Shown here in pieces: positions 15,101 through 28,044 of a DNA stretch of 64,000 nt. A program made the translations under genes and the position numbers. This stretch comes from Dirofilaria immitis (taxonomy: Eukaryota; Nematoda; Chromadorea; Rhabditida; Onchocercidae). The DNA is taken from positions 62,001-126,000 of the forward strand of contig JAKNDB010000069.1 of the NCBI GenBank assembly GCA_024305405.1, in the 5' to 3' direction. The notes under the pieces were generated by a model that had not been told where the DNA came from, did no database searches, and worked only from the letters and a program-made list of their open reading frames with translations. The stretch's first letter is position 1; each line of letters begins with the position of its first letter.

Positions 15101-16656
15101 ATAAATAATGTAAACTGCTGTCCAATTTAATAAACAAGAAACAGCACGTGGCAAACAGGAATTCAACATGTTTTTGAATAGTTAGAAATTTTTTATTGTT
15201 GTCTGAATAGTTGTTGAATATATTGTACTTATATCATTCTGAGTTATTTATTTTTATTTACGTAATAAATGTAACATCTTAGATCAATCATTTATTAAAC
15301 AAATAGCACCATGTACTTCTTAAATGCTGCATAATTGAGACTTTGATTTTTATTTCAATAACATATCCACAAACATCGTTCTTTACAACTTTTTCACAAA
15401 TAAAGCATTTCGGGAACAAAAAAATGAATACTGTTTAATCACATATTACTGTACAAGCCAATCATCCATAACTTAGACCACTTTTAATTGATTGGTGATG
15501 CATATAGACAAAGAAAGAATAAAAAAGCAAAACTTTGTGTCGATGAATTTAAAAATTTGTATAGCGAAACTCAATACGAAGCATATATTATTTCTTTTTC
15601 GCCATTAATCATCACTTTTACAAACTTCCATGAAGAATATCAATTAGCATGTAAAAAATATGAACTGGTAAATATTGCTATACTGAAATAATGTTGTATC
15701 ACTCTTGCATTTGTTGCAGTGAATAAAAATAATTCCTAAAAAAATAAATCTATCCATAAAACAGAAGAGTTAACTTAAATGAACATTAGATACCTTAATC
15801 AAAGCCTTGGCTCGTTTGGCAATATGTTCGTCGCTAGTTTTCTTTCGTAAATCATTGATTGTCATACCGATACGAGTTTTCTAAAATTACTATCACTTAT
15901 AATATATGAATTTTCAGGGAAAAAAGTTTAACTTTTTCTGGTAGTGCAAAAGAGAAAACAGTGTAAAGATGAACTCACAGTAAGGATATTTATGTCTACA
16001 GGCAATACCGATAACGCATCTAACAATTCCATTGCATCATCCATCTAAAAATGACAGATAAACATGAAGTTCAATCCATTTTCGATAATGCGACAACTAG
16101 TGTTACTTTCATCGATAACACAACTACATATGCCTACTTATCAGTAACAGACAAATATAAAAATACTACTACGTTTGTAACGATACGACTTACGACACTA
16201 GTGATATTGAAATCGATTCTTACTTCGACCTTTATTTAGCATACTATAGCTTTTCATTAAACCTAAAATTTAGCATATCATTTTTGATCATAAATATCAT
16301 ATCTACATTTACGTTCAATAGGATGAATCGAATGAATGAAACATATTAACCTATCAAATTAAATCAAAATTCCACATTTACTAAACAATGTGGCATAACG
16401 TGTGAATATGAAAATGATGTTGAGTCAAAATCATGCACTAGACAAAACCTCCCAAAATGAGATTATACATAGAAGTGAAGAGTGTAGTTACGAAAAATTT
16501 TTGCCATTAAAAGTATCAATCATAGAAAGTCCGGAAAATTTAGTGTTATTTTGTTCTGCAGAAAAAATAACTCTATGCACTAACCGTCTTAGTTCCTTGT
16601 ATCATTCGTTCAAATTTTCTGCCAATTCGTAGCACTTCTTCCTCACAAGATGCCAT
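12160..16656 (-). CDS. TCEA: Transcription elongation factor TFIIS (S-II)
   Basis: Rescues backtracked RNA polymerase II in the nucleus by stimulating transcript cleavage. Nine exons chain with consistent phase: 16585-16656 (ATG at 16656), 15979-16044, 15794-15880, 14713-14934, 14620-14664, 14376-14489, 13734-13855, 12699-12771 and 12160-12336; about 325 residues against about 300 in vertebrates. Residues 1-80 form the LW (TFIIS N-terminal) domain ([21 protein letters not shown]). A Ser/Thr/Lys-rich linker follows. The central three-helix domain II has [14 protein letters not shown] and the [19 protein letters not shown] block. The C-terminal zinc ribbon has paired CxxC motifs and the catalytic RSADEP loop, whose Asp-Glu reaches the polymerase active site. 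All key residues are present. The 45-nt exon 14620-14664 is the least certain. Confidence 0.95.
12980..13031. repeat. Two-copy 25-nt tandem repeat in a TFIIS intron
   Basis: Copies at 12980-13004 and 13007-13031 (CTCTYATAACAGTCYCGTCATTTGA, period 27) differ at two positions. It lies inside the 12772-13733 intron, so no effect on the protein is expected. Confidence 0.8.
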
Positions 16657-17761
16657 CCCGAAATCACAAAAACACTTTAAAACATCAAAAGCCAACTGAA
16701 AATCCAACTTAAAGAGCCGGCAAATAAACGCAGCCCGTTTTTTAAAGAACAGTCATTATGCAATAACGATTATTCCGGTCGGAAAAATTTCAGTACGAAT
16801 TCTATATCGATCGGTAATGTTTCGAGCATTTCGGATTGATGATTAGCCTAATAAGAACGTCAGAAACCTTAATATTCAACCGGTTTCAGAAAGCGAAACT
16901 ACTTAACACCAACTGGATTAGCTATACTAGTGGTATTAATTAGTTGCTAATTGGCAATCTTTTGAACCTTAGCAAATAAAACGTTACTAGTGATATATTA
17001 CTCATTTTGATAATGAAAAAGATGTCAAAATTGCTAATTAGATTTGAAAAAGCGAAGTTTGATTGTTTGTCCGGATAGAAGCAAGTAAATTTAAACCTTA
17101 GCACCAAACTGAAAACCAGAAATTCTTGTTAAAATCATTAATGGGGACTTTCTTTTTCTAATTTTATAAAGAATGATACATGATATACTACGCATCAATA
17201 AAAAATGTTTTATTTCAGTTAACAATGTGTAAAACTTTTTAATTCATTACAAAATTATCAAGATCATGAAAACAGAAAATCATCAGCTGTTTTCAAAACC
17301 AAATGACTATTTTATCAGCTATGAAATAGTTCGGATGAAAGAATTAAACAGCCAGTTAACGTTTTTTTATTTCATACTAAAATTTGCATCAATATACGAG
17401 GGCAAATCAATAAGTACTTTAATTCATCAATGAAAAGCTGGTATAGAACAATGCCATATAATGACAACAAATTTGTCAATGCGACGGAGATATTTCAACT
17501 TATATTAATCAGTACCATATTTAAGGAATGCAAGTTGCTGGCAAATCTATTCGAAAATAATTTTAAATAATAATTAATGAAGAAATAGTAAGAATTCTTA
17601 TGTTCTCTCCCTGTAAAAATAGGTTATACAATAAGAAGACAAACTGATCACATGAGAAGTTGAAAAGATAGAATTTTGAAAATTGCTCCTTTCGCTATGA
17701 AAATAAAGAGGCAGATAAAGTAACAGAATTCCGCAAACCTATTAACTACATATGATTATGA
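16657..17761. other. Spacer between TFIIS start and esterase D stop
   Basis: About 1.1 kb with no exon. It should hold the TFIIS promoter and the esterase D 3' UTR (both genes are on the minus strand). No clear core-promoter motif was seen. Confidence 0.55.
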
Positions 17762-20025
17762 TTACAATCCAGCAATTTGTCTGGATAGAATTTCGTAATG
17801 AAATACAAAATGCTCTTCAATAAATGATGCTATGAAAAAGTAAGAATGATCATAGCCTTCTCGATACCTTATTTCGATTTGGACCTGAAAAAATATTAGT
17901 GTTTTATGATAAAAAGAAGAAAAATAATATATCGAAATATGAAACAAAGCTTAATTGTCATTTTGAACTACATCATTCCTTATACAGAACGAATACGTAT
18001 CTGTACTAATGGACTTAATGGGTATTCTCAAGGATATTGTTTTACAACGAACATAAAAAAATTCTTTAAATGACAAGAAGTAATTGATAAAAAGTGAGGA
18101 TGATAAATTAAAGGATACTTTATCATTATTGATGTTTTCCAGTTTTTGTGGCAATAACTGTTCCTGGGCTAAAAATTATCTGCTGTACCTTGATCAATCA
18201 AGATTTTCCTTGATTCTCCGTTATAATCTTTGATTACTTCCACAGAATCATAAATTTTCCAATTTTCTTTCGATGGACCGAGATAACCAAGGAATGCCTA
18301 TAATCATCATTGTCAAAAACTTCACAATGCTAAAAAAACTACAAATCTATGATCATTCGCTTTGTAGGTCTAAATAATATAGAGAACCTTGATTTTTTCG
18401 GAAAGATACAATTTTTTACTTGCTTAAATATTTGCACATGGCTGACAACATTTCATCACCAGATATCATTCATATTAATAACAAACCTTCATTCCCCACT
18501 TGCAATTCATCGGGTTACATATGGGAGCAAACGCCGAGATACTTAAAAATTTTTCTGGATTTCTGAGGCCAATTACTATTGCGCCATGTCCGCCCATACT
18601 ATGTCCCATTATTCCCCATTGATGCGATTCGAAAAACGTGAAATTCGATCGCAAAACATTAGGCAATTCTTCTGCGATATATGTATACATTCGATAATGC
18701 TTATTCCACTTTGGTTCCGTTGCATCCACGTAAAAACCAGCACCTAGCAAAAGGAAGAACAAAATCACCGGAAATGTCTTTTACTTTTGGATATAAATTC
18801 TTAAAAGCAAAAAAAATTTTCGTTCAATCTCGATCCTTTCATTTTAAAAACATTTGAAAATAAAAGAGAAAAATTAGATTTGTTTTAATCGGAAATTTCT
18901 GAAAACAAAAACCAATTTGTTGTTTACTGTTGAACAATTCTGCAACTGAATGCAAGAATTATTGGTGGTTGAACAAAAACTTTAAACAAAAAGAAAAAAG
19001 TAAAGCAGTGGAAAACCTTTGCCGAAATCCCAACAATCAGAATCACCGGGAATGTCAACATCTCTCGGGCTGGTATCTGCATTTACGACTACCATCTTGT
19101 ACATAGCTGCAACACGTTGGAAACCACTTTTCTCGATAAAATTTGCTTCGGTACATGTAAGACCTGAAGAAATAACTTCTTTATTCATAATAAAAGCGAA
19201 ACTCTTAATGCAATTATGAGGATTTTAACTTCAGAACTTCTTAGCTGCAAATAACATAGTCCTTAACCACAATTAAATCTCTTTCTTTTTAATTTCAACT
19301 TCAGTTGACTAAATTTTCTAATGAAAATTCAAATTATAAATAAACATATCTCTAAAGTAACCGATATATTGTAAACAGAACCGCACTGTTTGCAAAATAG
19401 AACAAATAAAGTTAGTTAGTTTAATGCAACAAAAATCTTCACAATTACAAAGGAAAAAAGTCCTAGGAATATTATTTTTGTTTGATTTATAAATAGCGAC
19501 TATTATATACACATTTCATATATTATTATGACGACTTACCTGAAAGGTACATCAAAACCGGTGCTGCATTTGTATGAAGCTTATCTGGTATGTAAATACC
19601 AAATTTCATTGTACATTTCAGCGCGTAGCTGTAAACATTGTGTTTAGTAGGGAATCCAGATAAATAGTCTGATGAAGTTAAAAAAAAACATTCACAATAA
19701 AATCTGATGATGTGGACTTTGAATTTTTCTTGGTTGACTTTAAATTTAAAAAAAATTTTTGAAATGATTATAAAACCATGGAATTTTGAGTAAATGAGCA
19801 AAAATAAATTTTGCTGTTGTTAGTTTTCAAATATAAATCCAAATACAAAGCGATAACTTTCCCTGCATTCATCTTGCAAATATCGCATCAAAGTCCTGAT
19901 TATGATAAATCAATAACAAATACTAATAAATCATATTAATAAAAAATATACCTGTAATGGGAGTAGATTCGCTGATATCCACCGAAACAGCAAACGGATG
20001 ACAATTCTGTTAGTTTGAAATCCAT
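17762..20025 (-). CDS. ESD: S-formylglutathione hydrolase / esterase D, frame broken once
   Basis: Hydrolyses S-formylglutathione to formate and glutathione in cytosolic formaldehyde detoxification; alpha/beta-hydrolase fold. Six exons: 19952-20025 (ATG at 20025), 19540-19628, 19017-19163, 18487-18743, 18119-18297 and 17762-17884. Signatures in order: CFGGYQRIYSH, LKCTMKFGIYIP, YLSGLTCTEANF, AGFYVDATEPKW, the nucleophile elbow GHSMGGHGA, SAFAPICNP, ILIDQG (likely catalytic Asp) and GYDHSYFFIASF (catalytic His). With one extra base, the exons give 289 residues (human about 282). As written, the A run at 18171-18175 (T5 in the gene) produces an early stop right after the Asp motif and would lose the His. 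Sequence beyond it resumes family homology in the next frame. Either a sequencing error or a recent pseudogene; I favour error (see findings). A CAACAG acceptor-like site lies 4 bp before the ATG. Confidence 0.92.
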
Positions 20026-20164
20026 TCACTGTTGCAATAGGCTTATATCTCCGAATCATTTACATATACATAATAAGAAATAAAATTAGGATGATAATCA
20101 GTGAATGTAATAGTAATTTCATACATTTATTTGTAATAGTGAGAATAAAAAAAGCTTAATCTTA

Positions 20165-21060
20165 TCTTTAATCATTTACAATTCTTATCAATATTGTATC
20201 TCTTCATTCATAACTATCTTTCCACTTCAATTTTCAGACAAAGAATTTTATTTACAGCTACTTAATTATTTTCACAATTCCCAATAACACGTTAGCCTCT
20301 ACATTCTCCGTATCTCAAAAATACTTTCTCATTTTTCATTTCTTACTCAACCAAATCCTTATCCGTGACTATCAGCGAATTGCTTTCTTCTCTTAATCTC
20401 TAACAATATTTCATTTCGCAATTCTTATCAATCTCTGTATCTCTTCGCGTATAAATGTTCATTTCGTCTTACTAATCAATTTCTATATGACAAAAAGTTT
20501 AATCATCCCCTCTTTCAATTATTTCATTCACGTTATTACCATCCCAGAATATTCACGTTATTATCATCCCAAATTTCTATTAATTCTTCTTGTATCTTTC
20601 TTTTAATTATTTCATTCCCCAGTTCTTATCAGTCTCTGTATCTCATCACTAGCAAATACTCTTTTCATCCTCTTTAATCTTCATTCTCTTTTCTTTCAAT
20701 CTCGTAACTCTTACATTCAATAAAACTGCATAAAATGAAAACTTGCATAGAATAGAAATAAAATAAATTTTATAAAGTTGAAAAGATTTTGAATTATTGA
20801 TAGATATATTACTAGAATTGATAACAATTGAATATTATCAATAATGACAACAATTGATGTATTGAAATAAATGAGAATTGAAATTAAAAATGTGCAAAAA
20901 TTTAAAATTTTGAGATCCCCATCTAATTAAATATTTGAAAAATACCTAAAAATTGAATTTCGTTAATATCATCTTCTCTTAATCTCTAACAGAATATTCT
21001 GCAGTTCTTATCAATCTTCATCTCATCACTAACAAATACTCTTTCATTGTCCTCGGAAAA
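20165..21060. repeat. Diverged repeat family with a TCTTATCARTCTCTGTATCTC core
   Basis: At least four copies of a pyrimidine-rich unit (near 20178, 20421, 20624 and 21004). Each has CAGTTCTTATCAATCT-CTGTATCTCWTC followed by an ACTAACAAATACTCTTTCAT-like tail, with a CTTAATCTCTAACA lead-in on some copies. Spacing is about 200-240 bp, widening before the last copy. Old satellite-like sequence. Confidence 0.55.
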
Positions 21061-21449
21061 TTCAACAATTCAATTTTCTTTTGGTTAATCAACTGATTAG
21101 ATATTAATTGATCAACTAATTAACTTGACGTCTATTTGCGTAAATTTTTTTGCGATATCTTATATATTTTAATTTCTCGACACTTCATTCAAAATGTGCA
21201 AGAGACATGTTAGTCACAGTTACAATACATCAAAAAAAAACATAATCTTGAACATAATTTTGAATTATTATCATTAAACCATATGATATCATATTTACAT
21301 AGCCAATAACTCATGAACTTTGCAAAATGCTAACTTAAGTTGTTATTTTTTTATCTTGAACAATGAATCACTCTCTAAGATGATGTTTACTTTTGAAAGA
21401 GGACATTAAATTAGAGAGTATTAAATAATGATTGAGAAGTTTACCCAAG

Positions 21450-22490
21450 CATACATTTTCATTTATATCATTTCAAATTTCAACTATAATCAATTTCTTT
21501 TATTTTCCTAGCTAGTTTGAAATGATTGGGCAGATTTTTTTTACACACTATCTTAAACTTGATGAATTTCCTATAATTTTCTTTACAGTCTCTATAATGA
21601 ATTACAGTAATTAAAGTTCATCTACGGTTACTATACGGTTACCGCATCGTATATTTGCAGTTTATTCATTTGAAATTTTAGCTATAACCAATTTTTTCTG
21701 CATTTCTATTTTAAAATAATTATGCAAATTCTGAAATTTTACGCATCATTTTAAACTTATTGCACTTCCTATAATTTTCTTTAGCGCCTCCACAATAATT
21801 TACAGTAATTAGAGTTCATTAACAGTTGAGCAAAAGTTATGGCATTTATTCATTTGAAATTTCAACTTTTTTCTACCTTTCTATTTCGAAATGATTTTGC
21901 ATATTCAGAAATTTTACGTTTTTTCTTTGATCTATTAAATCTCTTGTAGGTTTTTTTTTATAATCCCTGTAATAATTTACAGTAGTTAGAATTTATCTAT
22001 GGTTTATTTACAATTTTAGTATCCTAATATTCGCATTTATATTACTTGAAATTTTGATTACGACCAGTCTTTTCTATCTTTCTAGTTCAATCTTTTTATA
22101 AATTACGATAACCAGATCAATAACTAAAATTTATGAATTATGATAACCAGATCAATAACGAATTACGATACGATAATTTTTTAAAAATTAGGTAATTTTT
22201 AATGAATTAGAATTTTTATTTTGTGCAGCACATAAACACAGCAATGTTTAGAATTTTACGGATTGCACTTATTAAATTTCTTACAATTTCCTTTATCTCT
22301 TTATGATGGTTTACAGTAATTAGAGTTCATCTGCAGTTAATGTACTGTTACAGTAAATTTATTTATTCGAATTTTTAACTATGACCAATTTTTTTGCATT
22401 TTTAATTCTAAATAATGGTGCACATCATCTTAAACTTATTGAATCTCTTATAATTTTCTTTGCAATGTTTGTGATAATTTATGGTAATTA
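21450..22490. repeat. About 185-bp tandem array, five diverged copies
   Basis: Copies begin near 21458, 21660, 21845, 22035 and 22362. Each carries, in the same order, TTTATTCATTTGAAATTT, an ACTATAACCAATTTTTTCT block, ATYTTAAACTTATTG, CCTATAATTTTCTTT and AATTTACAGTAATTAGAGTTCAT. The fourth copy is longer because of an internal 44-bp duplication (ATAACCAGATCAATAAC at about 22107 and 22150). The array ends about 190 bp before the KCTD start codon. Confidence 0.72.
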
Positions 22491-22682
22491 GATTAATGAT
22501 TAATACGCAAGTAATTTTTAAAAGAATTGGAATTCTATTAATCATTTTAATAATGCGTATAGTTCCAACCTGTTTTATATATATGATTCTAAATTTGATT
22601 TTCTCATTTTATTTTAAAGAGAACCAAAAAGATTTGATCAAGTTTAAACTTAGTTTTGTGATCGATGTGACTGGAGCGTTAA

Positions 22683-25327
22683 ATGGATAAACGTTACCTT
22701 GTTTTAAATATTGGTGGACGTTTGTTTAAAACCAAAATGACAACGCTCAATTCAATCGATGATTCCTATTTTCAACAATTATTTACGACAGAATGGGATC
22801 ATTTATTGGATTCGGTAAGTAATTTGGTTTTTGCGAAATCAAATTTGATATCACATTGATAATTGAAAAACAAATGATAATAATTTAGATAGTTTAATGC
22901 GAAAAAACCAGAAAAAACTAATTACTGCTTCAAAATTAATTAAGTAACTATTTCATGTGCATTAATATTTTAGCATTTCTAAAATTCATTTTGAAATTTA
23001 TTCTAAAGTGACATAACTTATCAATTTCTAATTTTGAATAAAATCTAATATCTTAATTTTAAAGCTAAAGAAAGATCGAAAAATGAATTATACTAAAATT
23101 TACTTTTTCAATCGGTCTTTTATAATCAAATATTATCAACCAATCTTCAAATTTTAAAGAATTTCCAAGTCTTATTAATTTTATGATAAATTGATAAATT
23201 AGTTCATAATTAATCACAGTAAAATTAAATATTGATTTTTAGGATGGTCATCTATTTATCGATCGCGATGGCGATACATTTTCCATAATTCTCGGTTATT
23301 TACGTCATGGAAAAAGCTATCCGTTGCCAAATGATGAATATAAGCTAAAATTAATTATTTATGAAGCTCAATTTTATAAACTCCCTGAACTAATTGAGAC
23401 AGCTGAGAAAGTCCAATCTTTTATGAAACGAAATATCATTCCATCAAAAGCATCAATCATATCAGGTAACCCAACAAGTGGGCATTATTCAAGACAAAAA
23501 TCCAAAAATATGTCATTAATGAAAGGAATAACACCGACACCAGTTCTATCCATTCGTAAGATTTCCTGTAAAATTAACTATTTTAATTCTTAATTTTTAA
23601 AATCTTATAGTTATTCAATAGGTCCATTCAAATTTATTTATTATTATAGCATTTATAATACTCCAATTTTTGTTTATAATTGAAAAAGGATGGAAGAAAA
23701 ACTATCGAATAATTAATTTTAATTGAATACTTTAATTGAATACTTGTTCACTATTATTATTATTATCATTGTCAACAATAATAAAGAATGAATAAATAAT
23801 GATTATTAATTTATAATTTAAAATCTGACAAAAATAAATGACTGATAATTAGGATGAAATAATCAAAATGTAGTTTTCCTATAAATTTTTATTTCGTTTT
23901 TTTATTTATTTTGTAAAATTTATAAATTATGCGATAATTGCAAATTTTAAAGCGACAATAACACCACCACTTCTACAAAAATCAATTAACGATGATGAAA
24001 CATTGTTGCGACAATTACCGAGAAAATTCCCGAGAAAGCATAATAAGAATAAATTCGAAATTGGTGCACCGAATGAATTCAAGTATTTTGAATTTTAATG
24101 GGAAGATGATAAAATTATAATAAAAAATTATTTTGCGGAAATTCATTTGCTGTAATGATATAATGATTATTAATTTGGCGGACATCATTGGTTAAATACT
24201 ATCAATCCAGTTTAATACCAACATTTCTGCATTTAGTAGTCCAGTTCTTAATAATCTCGGAAAGCCGGATCGCATGGTACTCTAAGATATTCTAAACTAA
24301 ACTTTTTTTTCCAAATAACTATTTGTGTTTTTAATATATATCATATCATCATATTTTAAAACAGGCATATCATACACATTGGACGAGCTGATAATGGTCA
24401 TAAAATTATTATTGACAAGAGTAATAACGAACAAACAACGTTAAAAGCTATTGTGCAAACTATTTACGATGAAATTTCAACATCACCGGTACTTGAATTT
24501 TAAATTTGAAATTAATTTTTCAAATAAGTGAGTATTTTCAGTTCTTTATTTTTTAATGATATTTTTAATGATATATCAAGTTTCATTCTATCTTCGTGAA
24601 GCAAATTAGTTCTAATCGAATGATGAGAAAAAATCAGGTTTGATTAAACCTATTGAACGAACTTTATAGGTTGAAATGTAATTAGAAAAAATCAGATTTA
24701 ATTCCTAATAACTATCGCAAATATTGAAATTATAAATTATCAAATTTTAACATTCTAATTCGAAATTTAATTTTGATCATTTAAATTTTGTAATGATTGA
24801 ACAATTTGTTGAATTGATTGCTTAATGATTAACAAGCTGATCAACTCACTGATAAGATGCGATAAGTTATGCAAAACTTAATTATGCGAAGTTTTACATA
24901 ATTTCAATTAAACCACTATTAAAAATTTCCAATCTTTGCATTTTACTAAATCAAGGTTATATGACCTTCTGCAGCAATATTTATGCTGGAATAAATTCGT
25001 TCTCACCTATCAATGATTTAATCAATTCACCAATTGTTAATCATCAAATAATTAATTTATCAACTATTACCTATCATTGCAGACGACATATAGTTTGATA
25101 GATGCGGATGAAAATGAAAATCATAGTGAATCGATCGAAATTTTTTTGCCGGATCAACTATTCAAGCATGTCGTAATAATATACTATTATCATCATCTCA
25201 GGAGATATCAATTAATTCACAAACCGGTTTATACGATAATCGTTATTATGAAATACCACGAAATGATAAGACGGAAAAGTCTCACGTAAAAAAGATAAAG
25301 AGTAGACCAATCGTTACTGATATATAA
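22683..25327 (+). CDS. BTB/T1 (KCTD-type) domain protein, one likely frame break
   Basis: KCTD proteins oligomerise through the BTB/T1 domain, often as cullin-3 adaptors or receptor auxiliaries. Exons: 22683-22814, 23243-23555, 23953-24082, 24365-24488 and 25083-25327; phases agree. Residues 3-110 form the T1 fold: YLVLNIGGRLFKTKMTTL at the N-terminus, then DGHLFIDRDGDTFSIILGYL, LPNDEYKLKLIIYEAQFYKL and LIETAEKV. A basic Pro/Ser linker follows, then a conserved-looking block, HIIHIGRADNGHKIIIDK. In the last exon the frame entering from exon 4 stops at 25287-25289. After the T7 run at 25141-25147 another frame reads a hydrophilic tail (TGLYDNRYYEIPRNDK) to a stop at 25325. One missing T would join them, giving about 314 residues. 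The BTB call is firm; the exact subfamily and last exon are uncertain. Confidence 0.82.
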
Positions 25328-25554
25328 ATAGCGATTAATTGATAAGTTTTTTATACTTTTCATCATTGATCAAATAGATGTACTTCACATAAAAGGATTA
25401 AAAATATCATAATTGGCTGACATGTTTGTTATGCTTTTATCATTAATAAAACCAGATGAATTTTGCATAAAAGAGATAATAAATAATGTTCGTAATTATC
25501 ATTTAATTAATAAACAATGATTAATTGATATGCTTTTTATTTTAAAAACTACCA

Positions 25555-25632
25555 TTTAATTGCTGGAACAATAAGATGTTGCCAATTAATTACTAGAACA
25601 ATAAGATAGTGCTATTCAACTGCTAGAAAAAT
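25555..25632. repeat. Short tandem repeat, about 33-bp unit, three copies
   Basis: Units of the form AATTGCTGGAACAATAAGAT, with TTACTAGAACAATAAGATAG and CAACTGCTAGAAAAATG as diverged copies. Spacer. Confidence 0.65.
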
Positions 25633-27129
25633 GTTTTAATTGACAAATTCACTGGTATAAATATCAGGTATGTGGCATATATATATCAATTTCCATGAGT
25701 ATTGTTGTCACTATTGTTGCTATAAATTTCTTTCTATTTTACATGAATAATATTGAAAATTTTCTTACATCTTTTTCTTTCGTTTTTTCAATTTAATCTT
25801 TAAATTGCTAATCATCAAAGAGTGCGATCTGGAATTTTCGATCAATGTATTTTTGATTACATTATTATTAATACATTGATTATATTTTAGAACAACAGTC
25901 TTTTAGGATGAAAATCAAAACAAACTTATTCGCATTCATCATCTTGTTAATACTGATTTAAACAAATTTTAATCGATTCAGTGGTTTAATTTGCAATAAA
26001 ACAGCTGAAAGAAATATGAAAAAAATTTTATTCAAAAAGTTCGAAAAATGCTCTAAAATTTGTAATGTATAATCGATAAGGAATAAAATATTAAAAATTT
26101 TTAAAATTCGAAACATATAATTTAAAAGAAATAAAATATTATGGTTTGTAAATTTATGAAATATACGCGAATATTTAAAAATTTTCATGAAGAAGAAAAT
26201 TTATTAAGTAATCGCAAAGTATACGTTTGTTTTTAAAATACCCTTTTTTTTTCATATCTTAGATTATTGTCTGTTGGAAATCAAAATTGAATAAAATTGT
26301 TATAAATATTAAAAAATTTGCTTATTAAATTTCTAAATTACAAATTTGTTTTAATAAATTAAAACTTTTTGATGAGGAATTTGAAAAAATGAAATATTAA
26401 AAACGTTTTAAAATTGGATATGCGTAATTGAAATGGAAAAAATACAATTAAAATTAAATAAAATTCTTGCACATATTGAAAACGATTATTACTGAATTTC
26501 CGAACTGCAATTTTGTTTTAATAAATTAAAACTTTTTGGTAAAAATTTTTACATAAATAAAAATGAAAAAAGTTTTTTTCATTTTATTGAAAATATTAAA
26601 AAAGAAAATTTTTAAAAATTGATTAAATTTTTAAAATTAAAATAAGAAGATTTCCAACGTGGTAAAATGAATTGACTCGAGTAAATTACTTTGATTTGCA
26701 CCTGCAAAAACAAAACAAAATTATACTATTATTATATTTGCAAATTATAATAATGTGATAATTATTATCAATTGAAAATTCAAATTGAATAAAATTATAA
26801 GTTGAAATGCCTTTTTGACTTGATAAAAAATCCGAAATTCTTAAACAGAAATAATATCAATAAATATTAAAGTTAACTTACCTGAGTTCGCTTGTATTGT
26901 TAATTGGTTTTTATAGTTGTTAGAATATTTTAAACAATTATAGGTATATATTATTTGAAAAAAGGATTGTAGAATTTACTTTTTCTTAATTTTCTCTTAA
27001 TCACTCACTTCATGTCACAATATTAAATTACTATGATATTACTACCTGCCGAATTATCTTCATCTTCAAACATTGATCACTTAAGGATGTATTCATATCA
27101 GTTTTTATCTAGTAGTTTTTAAACTCGAA

Positions 27130-27910
27130 TAATTCACACACTTACGCCAAATGCCTCACTCAAGTGCTACCATTCACTTATTCCTTGTTTCACGCCAAAA
27201 GTTTTCTCATGTACGATCTAATAATTTCTAATAATAATAATCTAATAATTTACACTCACGTTAAATATTTTACCCAAACGTGACTCACCACTCTTTAACT
27301 GTATTCTTGTTTAGAAACAATAATTCCTACTCTTACATTAAATGCTTTATCTATGTGTCATTGTACTGATCCAATTTATCAATTTTATGCAATCATCATC
27401 CATGCTATAATTGAATGTCTAAAGTTTAGTAGTTAATTCTCACGTCAAACATTTTATCCAACGTGACTGTCCATGTTTCAACTACTTTATTTATCCATAT
27501 TCAAACTCCATTAATCCATACTTTCATGTTATATGTTTCAATTAACTTTTCATTTAAACATGACCGTCCATTCAGACTGCGAGGATCTAAATCTTTTACA
27601 TTCACATATTAAACGTTTTCACGCACGTCCGTCCGTTTTCCAGCTGAATTCATCTATGTTCATATTTTTACGTCAGACGTTTATCCAAAACGATCGCCCA
27701 TACTTTAAATATATTTGCTCGTATTCGGACTCTACTAATTCTTACACTATGTTTTATTGATGTTTAACCCAAGCATGACCATCTATCGAATAAACGAAGA
27801 TTGTTAGGATCCAAACGCAAATAATTCGCACTCACACGTTTAAATGTTTGTTCAACTACGATCTGTCCGTCAAATCAACTAAATTTGTCCAGAATTCAAA
27901 CTTGTATACT
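27130..27910. repeat. Diverged tandem array, about 75-100-bp unit, ~10 copies
   Basis: A core of CTCACGTYAAAYGTTTTAYCC followed by AACGTGACYGTCCAT recurs near 27145, 27190, 27257, 27335, 27440, 27523, 27600, 27668, 27745, 27830 and possibly 27915. The spacer between cores often includes ATTCAAACTC and TAATTC. The array lies just downstream of the nuclear receptor gene. It is less A/T-rich than its surroundings and carries CpG-containing cores. Confidence 0.65.
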
Positions 27911-28044
27911 AGGTGTCACGCCTGATCTGAAATATGTCTGCTGACAGATTCTTTCAAACACCTTTCGGCCTTAATTAATTAGACTTCAACTTCTAACTTC
28001 CGTACTTCTAACTCTGTCTTATCTATCTTACTTTCTAAATTAGT

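Larger units (their letters stand above)
20026..22682. other. Divergent spacer between ESD and KCTD genes, mostly tandem repeats
   Basis: Holds the 5' regions of the minus-strand ESD and plus-strand KCTD genes. Two diverged tandem arrays fill most of it (separate entries). No coding exon was seen. Confidence 0.6.
25328..28044. other. Convergent spacer between KCTD and nuclear receptor genes
   Basis: Contains both 3' ends, a short three-copy repeat at 25555-25632, extremely A/T-rich filler and a diverged array at 27130-27910. The open frame at 25958-26188 is low-complexity and not supported. Confidence 0.55.

Noticed and set aside
17762..20025. Esterase D as a true pseudogene
   Set aside because: A single one-base lesion in an A/T run, all splice sites and catalytic motifs intact, and the same type of lesion in several neighbouring genes favour sequence error.
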